Assembly: GCF_001039355.2 (NCBI RefSeq)
Contig: NW_019775986.1
Location: forward strand, 33,870 to 97,869
Direction of reading: 5' to 3'
Origin: Lingula anatina
Taxonomy: Eukaryota > Brachiopoda > Lingulata > Lingulida > Lingulidae
Length of the DNA: 64,000 nt
Of the stretch, positions 47,770 through 59,700 are shown in pieces (position 1 is the stretch's first letter; every line of letters starts with the position of its first letter). The notes below the pieces were generated by a model. The model was not told the origin of the DNA. It saw only the letters and a list, made by a program, of their open reading frames with translations, and ran no database searches. Position numbers and translations under genes: made by a program.

Positions 47770-50700
47770 ATGTACGGGAACATCGTTTTAAATATGAGTG
47801 ACAACGAGAGCTCATTTGCATTTGGAGAAAATGGAACCGTGTCCTCACGAATCAAGTTGTCCCCCGGCACGATAACAGTTTTCAGTCTCGTCTACACAAT
47901 AGTATTCGTTTTAGCAGTTTTTGGGAACTCTTTAGTGATCGCTGTCGTGTACAAAAATAAATGGATGCACACGGTGATCAATTTTTTCATTGGGAATTTG
48001 GCTGTTGCTGATCTATTATCTTCAATCGTGTGTATAATGCCTACTCTGGTCACGCACATATATTCAGGTAAGTTGTAAATCCACCGCTTGAAAACAGTAA
48101 ATAGAATTTTTAAAGACATTTTTATTGATAAATGTAATTGATCTATTACAATGGCAATGAATTCTTTTATAAACATAAAAGGTAGGCTAAATATGATCTA
48201 TCAAGTACTTCGATAATATATAGAATTTTGTTGCACGTTGGTATTTTGTGAAAACAGTCAGATTGAAAGTAGACATGATAAATTGCCTATATGAAAGTCA
48301 TTTGAAATAATTTAAAGATGACACATTAAGGCCCACACATTTAAGATCAGTTAAGGTGAACAATTTCTAGAACACATTAACAAGGTTGGTATGGTTCATT
48401 TGACATTACTGTTACGACTGATTGATAATTAGATCCTAGGATTGGTCTCACTTTCAACAATATGTCAAGTTATTTAATAGGTAAACGGAACTGTTCTTTT
48501 GCACAATCAACATCAAAGTAAAAGGTAGAAATAACCATAATGCATTTACGTTAGAATTTTGTTTGCAAGTATTGAGATTGAAGCTTTAAGAGTAGCGGTG
48601 TTTTTGTGTGAAAATGTAGCGTGAAAATTGCTTTACTTGCTTTAAAAGAAGCAGTATGTTTCATGTGATGAAATAAAATTAGCGTAAGTTTAATTTTCAA
48701 ACATGAATTGGATGTTGATTCAATATCTTTTCATCTGTTGTGGTCTTGTTGAGCGTATTGAGCTATAAGCAGCACTTATTGGCACCGTGAAGCAGAATTT
48801 GCGGCATCATTGCCATTAATTACAAAATAAACATGGCAATTTACCAAGGAAACCAAAGGTCTGATAATCGGAATTATTCAATATCGGTATGACGTCAAAA
48901 CGGCCACCGGAAGCAGGCCGCAATTTATCAGAAAGCCACTTTGGTCTTAGAGACATATATGTATTAATAATATGTTTTTTTTTTTTTTTGTTGTCTGTAT
49001 ATCTGCGTATCAGTATAATTTATATATGTTCATCTCTTTGATCAAAAAGTACACCCTGACTAGTTAATTATATTTGTATCAGTCATGAAGATGCCAAGGA
49101 TCAGTCTAGCGCAGTATCCCCCATTTTCCATTTACAGAAACACGCTACTAAAATGGAGCTGTATAAATATGTACAACGTACAACATTGGTCAAAAAGGTT
49201 GTCCCACCCACGGTGTCTTGTGCTCTTATTCACAAATTATCTCATCACGGGTGTAAATTGTTATGAATAGTGATTTATATTCCAGATACCTTAACTAACA
49301 TAACCAATGGTACAGAAAATACAAAATAGCGTTTAAGATATGCATATTAAATACTGTTTATTCACATTTATCACATGTACCCCTTCAAATCCGCTGTTTC
49401 ACTGTGATTTCCACAGAGATAGAGAAATGTCTATTTAATTAAAAAGACAACACCAAATATCACCTAATTTACACACAATTTTCATTAGGGCGTGCTCGTT
49501 AAAAATCACTGTCTAATAGCGTGTTTGTCTACCGCGTACTGCAATTATGTCCCGTAGGCGGCACGGCTTGCCTGAACAAGGGTAATGGTTCGGTTTTGCG
49601 GGATATTGTCCCATTTTTTTCTAAATAGCTTGGCGGAGGCGGTCCAGATTATTGGTAGTTTAATTTGGCTCTCCTTTGCAATGAACACTCCAATTGATGC
49701 CACGGGTGCTCAGTAGGGTTAATAGTAAGGCTCAAAGATAATTGCTAATCCTCAGAACATTGAGTTTCTGCAACAAGTCACTGATGTTGTATATATTCGG
49801 ATAAATGATGCTCATTACTAGGTTCGTATGAATTAATTGGATCAAGGTTTTGTTATAGGAATATGACACACACGCAATATTTTTTACACCCCAAACGCTG
49901 TTTGTCATGTTTTCTGTACGCTTTCTTTTATAACAACGAAATTTTGAATTTGCTTTTCACTTTACTCAACATTACCAATGTTTTTTATGGATTGGCTATC
50001 AATGATTGGATATCATTGATTGGATATCAATGATTTTAGAAGAAACCCCACAGTGCGTGCAATTGTAAGCGTGCTGTTTGTCATTATCATCACAGCAAAC
50101 TCTTCTCTTATAAAGTAGATAACGCCAGTGGGAGGCATATGAAAACATATTTTCCTATTCTTTGACATGTTACCGCTCGTCCAGATTTATCGACCGTTAC
50201 AGGTGACGTCTTGCAATAATCGTTTTCGGGTATGCAGCTACATGTGACAATCCTTATTGCTTAGTATGGGCTCTTCGTTCTTCTTCTTCATTTTTTCCCA
50301 CCAGCAAACTGCACTTTTCCCAAACAAATGGTCACATTGCTTGTCACAGCTCTCATCTAGAAATTAACTTAAAAGTTGTTAGTATCATTTTGTTTCCTCT
50401 AATGAAGGATAGATAATTAAATCCATAAAACATTTTATCCATATTCAATTTAAAAAATATTGATAAAAACCTTTATAGGAAGGTGGCGTTTGATTAAAGC
50501 GCTTTTCTCCTTTCAGAATCACAAAAAGTGCAGGTTATTAGTTTAACAGTGTAGAGATATTCTTTATCATGACGTTTGCTCATAATGGGACATCCTAGAA
50601 TACGCTCGCCAGAAACTTGTTTAGAAGCAAAATTCAAGTGAGTTGCAAACACAGTCTGAATTAAGCGTGATTCTTGTAGTGTGGCACTTGGGCTTTAGGG

Positions 50701-53700
50701 ACGACTCATGGGAAACACAACTGTTTCCAATAATCTTTGGCAATCTTTAACTGGCCATTAAATATCGGGCCATGGAGACGTATTTCTGCGTTTTATACTT
50801 AAATGTTTAACAAAATTCTATGGTTTTCTTTGTCCCAAATGTGTACATGAAATTTGCCACTGGTGGTGAGCGTACTTATGCCCAGACTATGGTGTACATA
50901 GAATGGTTTGCCAATTCGAGGCAAAAGCAATCTCAGCACTTCTGCTAAATTTTATGGGCACATTTGGGACAAAGAGAGATTTATAGCTACTCGGCGCACT
51001 TATATCATTTTAAGTGAATTGTGTGTAAAAGAGACAAAATTAACACTAGAGTTATTACTGTACTCAACGTACTTCTTTCTTGGTAGTTCAGACCCCTTGG
51101 ATACGCAATTTATTCCTTCATCATCATCATCATCATCCAAGCGCGTAAGGGGATTTTTAAGTGTGGGGGAAGGGAGAGGGGGTAACTATTCAGGAAAAAA
51201 TTAATAGTACGTGGGAGGGGGTACAGGTAACAGCAAAAAAAAAAAAAAAAAAAAAACCTAGCCAACGATTGACTGGGGTTTCGGCCCATTTCAATAACTT
51301 ACGAAAGTATCAAATTTGGCTTTAAGAAATGCACTGCACCCGCTTAGCTCCTATTTCCTGTGCATCGGATTGGCTTGCTAAAATGTGGGTTAGAGTTGGA
51401 ATAAATCCACCCTTGTTCCCATTCTCCTAAGCCTTATGTCATCAATGATCGTCGTTATCAGGGGAAGGCGTGCCTTTTCCCTTTGGGGTGGGGTGGGGTA
51501 GGATGAGGAGCTGCTTGAAAATACAGCCACAAGTGTCTGCCCATAAAATCTAACCAATCTCTCTTTTATTCATTTGAGGTCAAACGCCACCATTCACCCC
51601 CAAACATTGTACATGTGAACAATTTATACATGTCCAATGAAAATCAGACATCGATATTAAATCAAGTGTTAAAGTTTGAACCTAGGCACCATGCAGATAG
51701 CAATGTTTGTAATTGCATTCCACACTCAGGAGAAATCTAGGTAAATTAAAGTGTTAAAATCTGTGAATTTGATCAGCATAGCTTTGCGCTACATACAGTC
51801 AGAGCTATTTATGTACTGTTAAATGATCAAAGGTTCTCGCTAGGTTAAGGAAGATGTACATAGTAAAAGTCCGTAGTCCAAACCAATAAAAATTATATTA
51901 GGCAACCCCAAAACTATCCATTGTGAATGTATGATCACTTATTGGTTAATTGTTTTTTTTCCATTTAGTATATCTAGTTTATACACTGACTCGACCTTTG
52001 GCATGCTGTCTTATCACAAAGATTACTCTAGGGAAGATAGAAGTCTAATTACCAGTCCCGCTGGTCGCCAACCATTCCAGACTATTATTGTTCAATTTCA
52101 CTGGAATAGAAGCAAAGGTGCAGCAACTTTAAATGTATCCTTCGAGACATTATTGAAAACTGAAATCTGAAAAGTGAACATCTTTGCTTGCTTTGCCTAT
52201 TGATTTTTGGAAATGTTTTAGTCTATATATTGTAAGATCAATGACGCGATCGCAATTCCAAATGTGACAAAGGCACACATTTCACATCTATTGCTTCAGA
52301 CTCAAGAGATACATTCAGAGCGTTAAAGTTCCTTCGTGAAAGACCTCATTTACCATCTCAGACATATGACCCACTCGAATGCCTGGAATGCCTGCAATGA
52401 GTGTTGGGTAGGATTTTTAGCGGGTATATTGCATTCAAAAGTTTAGTATCTAAAGTAGAACTTAAATGCTTTATTTTTTTGTGAAAGTCGTTTTGAATAT
52501 GTTTAAGCTGCAGTCTTTTTCAATTCAGAGAAAAAAATGGAACTCTGATATGTCACTGGTGTTGAGATTAAGGCAGGTGGAATGCTTGTATTATTTAGCA
52601 AAGGATTTGAGGAAAATGTCAAATTTGGTGATTTCTGCCGAATAACGCCAACTGTTTTAAAACGGGTCATTTCTGGATCAAGAATGCAGAAATTAATGAT
52701 GTTTTCTAGACATGCTTTTCAAAATCAACGCGAGTTGCCTTCCGAATATTCAATTAGAAATAGACCTTCTACCATAATTTAAAATAGTAGCCGAACTGTT
52801 TTCTTTCGTCTCTTGCACCCTTTTTTGAGAGCATTCAAGCAATTTCAGTGTCTATTGGACGAACCTGCATTTTTAGAACTAATCGCCCTCAAATTACTGC
52901 AGTAGTCAACGACATGGATATTAAAATTTCAATAGCAAAATAAGCCTTGTCGGACCCAATTACGGCAATATGTGTTACTCTGTACCAGAGGCCAGCTGAT
53001 GCGCATATAATCTATTAGTAGACAATGTTGATCTCGGACATCCAACAGAGAATGTCACATACCCATTCAGAACTATAAAAGTTTTTCCCCTGAGAAGATA
53101 TAACTGTGATCATTCCAAGCAGGAAATATACACTTGTTGCCCCGGCATACTTCAATTCTGCGAAGCTTTTGAATTATGTAAGCCTAGCTTTTGGCTGGTT
53201 GCCACTTAAACCAGCGGGTTTTATCTGTATCTTTTCGCTAAAGGCCATGTCTCACTATAGCGTATAGTAGGCCTACCCATGTATGGGAAAATTTTCACAT
53301 ACACAGACAAACGCAAGGGATTTGAAAGCTTTACGTCGTATACGTTTCGCGTATGCAGGTAAACGTTGGTGCACATTCTGATACGCAGAGGGAATATTTT
53401 CAGCGTACGGTAGAATGAAGTTAAAATTACGATAAGTTTTTCATACGTTGACCGATATACAGACTTGACATTTAATATGGAATATTTTTTCCCAATCATT
53501 TTTCATCAGTTTTTTTCCTATTTTGCTGACTGATAAATGAAAATAAGGATTAAAATCGCGATTTAATAACTTTTAATTATCTCTTTGATGTCATTGGGAC
53601 ATCAGTTCATTAATGGAATTCGCCAGAGAAGCAAACAAAAACACATTGCCTATTCTATGTCATACGTCAACCATTAAAAGAGATATTTTGGATCTGCATA

Positions 53701-56700
53701 TTTTCCAAATTATTGTCTGTAAAAGAGTTACACGCTCCACAAAAGACCCTTATGTCAGTGTCTAGTCACAGTAACAGCTAGTCGCTGTTACGCCTGACCT
53801 CTTCTGGCTGCTACCAGCGCTCTCAAGTGGCAAGGCATTCCTTGGGATAGGTTTTTAGAGTTCAATCTGGAATAACATTCCAGGCATCGGTAAAAATCTG
53901 TCCAATTTGGTCCAGTTTTGTTCTAGGACATGTAGACCATTGATTTGGCGAGTAATGGCCTACCCACATATTGTCTATGTGGTTCAAATATGGTGATTTT
54001 GATGACCAAGGTAGCTGCTCATTCCCTTGGTTCTGTAAGTAATATGCTATTAAGAGTGCTCTGTGTGAACCGGCAATCTCACCGTGCAACCAAAAATTGT
54101 TCCTAAGGTGCCCCCTATCAAATGATAGTCACGTGGTTCCCAGATTTTTCCTTTATTTGATCTGGTTCAGGTTTTCGTCGATGACTACCATTAATGTTTT
54201 GGCACCAATGTGGTATCCACTCCAAATACTGACACTGCTAACGACCTTAGTCACTTTAGACGCGGCACACGCATCGTCGTTGGCCTCTTCTGGATGTCTG
54301 TAAACTCTGTTTTGATTAGTTGAGCGGTACAGGTGAAATCTGCCCTCAATAAGGAAAGCCACGAGGTTTCAGTGTTCAACACAGAAACGGTCAAAGTCCC
54401 CAATTCATTAGAGAAACATACAACGATGTTGTGATGTTTACAGTGGGTTCCTCGGAGGTTGTCTGTTATTCTAACCTGCTAAAACCAGTTTGGTGTTCGA
54501 TAAGGGCCTTGAAAAATGCATTTTGGTGGCAATTTACCCCTCATTCTGAACGGACTGGGTGGTTTTTGTTTAGTTGCAACAGCATATCCCGAAAGACAGT
54601 GGGTCCTATACCCTGGTGGTAAGATTTCAATACATTGGGTGTGGCCTCTGTGTAGGTACATCAGTCTGGGCATAACTCTATAAAACTGTGCGTACCGTTT
54701 CGTTTGACGCAATTATCTGTCTGACAATGTCTGTCTTTTTCGTGCCATTCTGCAACAGATTAACAAAGTTGTAAAGCACTGCACAGCTCATTTTACACAC
54801 TGCAAAACCGACCACTTGCATGCAAAATTTGAAATTATTATATGCATTAGTTGCCGACATATGGATACTTTTTTGACAGAACCATGCTTTGCCAAAGCTA
54901 AGCTATGACCTGCCAAAAGCTTTGACTAGCCATAATCACTGCATATTACATACTGCAACAGCGCAACAAACCTGGTATTCAGTTAATTGGTAGCAACACA
55001 CCTGACTACACACTTCTCCATTCACATATCTTATATGACGTTGGAGTTTTTTTGAAAAAAGAACACATTTTTACCTAGGCATACATTCGAAACTGAAATA
55101 TTCCATATTAAATGTCAAGTCTGTAGCTTGGCTTTGCGTAGCGCATGTGTAACATAATAGTCGTGAACAAGTAGGATATTGAACGTATCTGCAATGATTA
55201 ATTAAGAAAATAAAAGCATTCCATTGCACTTACTCTTTAATGTATGCCTAGCGCATGATTAGCATTTGGAAAACATATTCCAACGCTTTGTAATAATATG
55301 GTATAAATAAAGTGCCATTTTCACATTATCATCATAGCTTTACCAGTTTGAGAGAGCGGGGGTAGCTCTACAACACCGATTGGATCTGATCCAGTTGGCA
55401 ATCCACTATTTTTATGATTTCACCCAAAAACGAACTGCATAAAAGTGTTTTTAAAACCAACAGTGAACTGTAGTTCAAATAACGGTCAATATCATATCTT
55501 TAAAGTTACCTAAACGGACAAAAATTTGGACTCTGTCACACTATATAGCGCATTGCACTAATGCAGACAAACGCAGTTGAATCTTTGTTACTACGCCGTA
55601 TACGTTTTGCATACGCCTAGATATCTTTTAGCACGTTCAAAATTTTTCAGCGTATACGCCCGTTGGAGTCGTACTTTACCCATACGTTACACACTAGGGC
55701 TACGCTAGACATACGCTAGACAGCCTAATACTGACGAACTAGTCGCGTACGTGGGACGTGGCTCTGATGAATTATTAACGTATGTTAACTTACTGGTATG
55801 TCTACCGTATATTGTCTTGTCCTTTGTGGTATATAAGCGTATGCCGAACGCATTTTGCGTTTACCTAACGCACGATTACCGTGTGACAAACGCATCCTGT
55901 ACCTTTTGTCGTTTTTCATCACAACCTCCCATGATGGTTGATGACAGATGTAGATAATTTTGATCCCAGTTGGATTAAATCCAGTCTGCACTTCATAATT
56001 ATGAACAAAACATAAGCACGTTATACATACATTACTCATACGCTCATTTGCGCTAATCATACTTTTATATACGGCACTGAAACGCTCATGAATATACGCT
56101 ACTTAAACGCTGATATCCAATACTCATCCGTTACGCATACGATGACACACCTTAATTACTCATGCGATATTCAAACGCAAGTTATACGGTTTAAAATACG
56201 CTTTCAATACCTTATTTCCACGCTGATTATTTGTTCTTTCTCATACGCTGGAAAAGGGGTGATTTTATACACTCAACCTTGTGCGTATAATGGACTTACT
56301 GTAATTGACACACCATATTTGGACGTACCTCTTTTACGCTAGGTGTGACAGCACATTTATGGGTCATTGTGAGTCGAATAAAGCACGTTAAGGAGGATAT
56401 TTGGTTGCATGTTTACAGGGATGTATATGGACAAAGAATGACAAAGCTAATCTGAAATTCAGTTCAAAAATACATGTAATATTTCTTTGTACATTGTATT
56501 TTAGTTTGTTTGTTTTCTTACTTTAGGTTGGGTCATGGGCTGGCTGATGTGCAAACTATTGCCCTTCATCACATGTGTCGCTGTTGTGAGCTCTATTTCT
56601 ACTTTGACAGCAATAGCTATAGATCGGTAAGCATTAACTCACTGTTGCTTTGACATACCTGTTGATTTATTATTTATGATTATATTTGATTTAATATATA

Positions 56701-59700
56701 TATTAATTTATTTATCAATTATTTCGAAGCTTAGAAAAAATGCTAATTTTCTAGTTTCTTATATATATAGGATTTTGCTCGAAGGTGAATAACAGCTGGG
56801 TTTGTTAGGTTCAGTTTGACACCGTATTGCACCATTTTGCTTGAAGGTGAATAACAGTTGAGTTTGTTAGATTCATCAATTTGCTTTTTTTTTTTTTTTT
56901 TTTTTTGAAAATTGATTATGTCAAGTTAGTATCTCTATTAGTAAAGTTTAACAGACCAATGTTTTGTCCTTAAATTACACATGTTATTGTGTCAGAATTA
57001 ATATTTTGTAGGTTAGCCACGTGGTTTCAATATGGCCACCATCCTTCTTGGCAAAGACGGATAACGGCCAGTTTTCTTCTTGGGACTTCGTTGGCCCAGG
57101 CTCTAAAGTCATTTTGGATTAGAGCACTTCTAGTAAAGGGGCGATCCTCTGTCACTTGATTTCCAGTCTCATTCCACAGATTCTCTTTGCGTCTGGGGAT
57201 TGGGCAAGCCAATCTACCCTTTTGATGCCATGCTGGTAAAGCCACTCTGAGGGGTGTGCGTAAGCATTTTGGAATATGAATTCATGTTTCCTGTCCCAAA
57301 TATATTTTTGGGAAAAAATGCTGTTCCAGAATGTCAGTGTAACGCTTGTGTTTCATGTTTTCATGCATCAACCCCAGTTTACCGATTCTGTAGAAGCCAA
57401 TGCACCCAAAAACCATTATTAAAACGAACTGTCTAGCGAGAAAATGCATATTCTCTGGCAGATAAGAAGCGGATGATGTTCTCCATACTCTCCCTTGTCC
57501 ACTCACGTTATTAACAGTGAATATGGCCTCAACAGAAAATACAATGGTTCTTGCATCCCATGCCACTCTTCTCCATTTGTTTACCAAGATGATAAGTGCT
57601 TTCTCCTGGCAACCCTGGTGTTAATTCCTGTAGCATGGAGCTTTCTTTGAACTGTTATTTTGCTACTTCCAACCTGTAAATTACGCAGCCCACTGCAAAG
57701 CTAATTTGCTGCACAGTTCACATCTCCTAAGCTTTGACAGCATGAAAAGACACATATTGCTCTGGCTCTAGTCTTCTTTGGGCGACCTCTTCGTGGTGAC
57801 CTATGGTCATCACCTGTGCCCTCCACCCTTCTGCAAACCCTGTGTACAGTCTTGGGGACATCTATACCATCACCCCTCAGAACAACACTTTCCTTTTTTA
57901 TTTCTTCATTTGTGAGCACTCGTACCTTCACCAATATAGGAACTTGACAGCCAGAAGGGCTTTGCACTTTCGATGATACCTTCACGGTCTGTACGCAGGG
58001 TGGTCAATCATTTATCATTAATTTAGATGCTTTGTAAACTGGTGGAAAATAGCGATCGTTTTTCGACTGAGCAAGATATTTTTTAAAAAAATTGGCAAGA
58101 TTGACGACTAAAGTGTGGACTAAAGTGTGGTACAATTTTTACATCCGCCAAGGAGGTTATGTTTTTACCCCTGTTTGTTTGTCTGTCTGTTTGTCATCAA
58201 CATAACTCAAAAAGTTACGAGTGAATTTCGGTGGAATTTTCAGGGTAGGTCAGAAATGGGTTAACTTAGAAGTGATTAGTTTTTGGTGGTGATCTGGTTC
58301 AAAAATCAATCAATAATCAATAATCCAAAATCAAAACACTAAGTTATGGACTGATTTTGATAAAATTTTCAGGAACTGTCAGAAGTGGGTTTGGTGGTGA
58401 TCCGGATTAATAATCAATCAATAATTTTAATTATTAAAATAATCAAAAATCAAAAAACTAAACCATTATAGAATGAAAATTTAGGGGTGAAACGGCATTG
58501 GATGGAGACTTTGCTGCCTTGGCGGAGGTCTGCGCTCTCTGAGTGCTTTTCTAGTTTCTTTTTTCTATTTAGGAGATATGATCCCCTAATGAAAATGTAC
58601 CGTTAAACAAAGGGATCATTTTGTATTTTGTTGATGAAATCAGAAGCAAACCTTTCAAGAAAATTTCCTGGCATTGACTTACAGTAATTTTGGTTGTGAT
58701 TAAGTAGGCGTTAAAACGGTATTGATAGCTGTTCGGGTGAGGGAATTCTGTTTGAAATCGATATACAGTGTTCACAAAAAAGATCCTAACGTCTCGAATC
58801 CCTTTAGTGTACGGATTAAAAATTGCCACTTTGAAATCCACAGTTACAACTTTTTCTCTATTTTTCTTAAACTGATAATTATTACTGATAAATTGATAGC
58901 TGGATTTAATCGAAGGTCAATTTGAAGTAATACCTTAAATGAGATTTTATATCGGTGTTAAGTAAGATGTTTTGAAGAAATTTAAATTGTTCTTGAGCCT
59001 TTTATCGCCATTGATGTTCACTTTAAATTAACAGGGGTGAATCTATCCATTGCAAAATCAAATGCCCCGGAATATCTAAAGGTCCGAACAGCTTTGTTAT
59101 TTTTAATGGATTCTTTTCTTTTGCACGTAGTATTTGCTATTGGTTTGTTGTCTTCAAAATATTGGTGATAAGGGTTTTAACTTGTAAAAAGCAATTACAT
59201 GTAGTAAGGTCCTAGACAAACAAGGCAACGGCAGAAAAATTATCAGTCTACAAATGTTACCTTGGGTTAAAGAGAACTTTGCAATCTGTCTGTTATCTGG
59301 GCTCTATTTTACAAAGATGAATATTTAGGTTAAGAAAATATATAAAGAATAGTAAGTAAATGCATGAATAAAGAAATAAGTTCATAGACGGTTTTAGTAG
59401 AGTCAACTTAAGATCTGATTCAACTTAATTGGGTATTACATTAGGTCACTTAGTTCGTTTGATTGGCCTGAAAACTGTCTCAGTATTGTGGCATCAATCT
59501 CATTGTTGATGCCTTTTTCAAAGCCCCATCATCAATCACCGATGAAGCTTTATCAGATATAGGCCTATGTATTGACTTTTATTGTCTCACGCTCGGGTCA
59601 TAGATTGCATTCCTTATTAAGGCAATAAACTAGCCTACGCTGATAGATGTAGATGTGCGGGTCTCATTATTGATGGAATGGTCTGCAAGGAAGAAACTTT

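Larger units (their letters stand above)
48068..56526. other. first intron of the neuropeptide-type receptor
   Basis: This is an 8.5-kb intron between a gtaagt donor and a tttag acceptor. It carries two Tc1 relics, the acgc-rich element and its solo end, a G-rich stretch with a long A-run near 51165-51257, and AT-rich filler. I see no exon of another gene on either strand. Confidence 0.6.

Noticed and set aside
53700-55000. Intact Tc1 transposon with terminal repeats around the relic at 53860-54860
   Set aside because: I could not find matching terminal inverted repeats or TA target duplications on the two sides; only decayed transposase sequence is clear.
56088-56342. 84-codon plus-strand frame
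   Set aside because: It lies wholly inside the acgc-rich inverted-repeat element; the repeated motif lacks stop codons in this frame, which explains the length.
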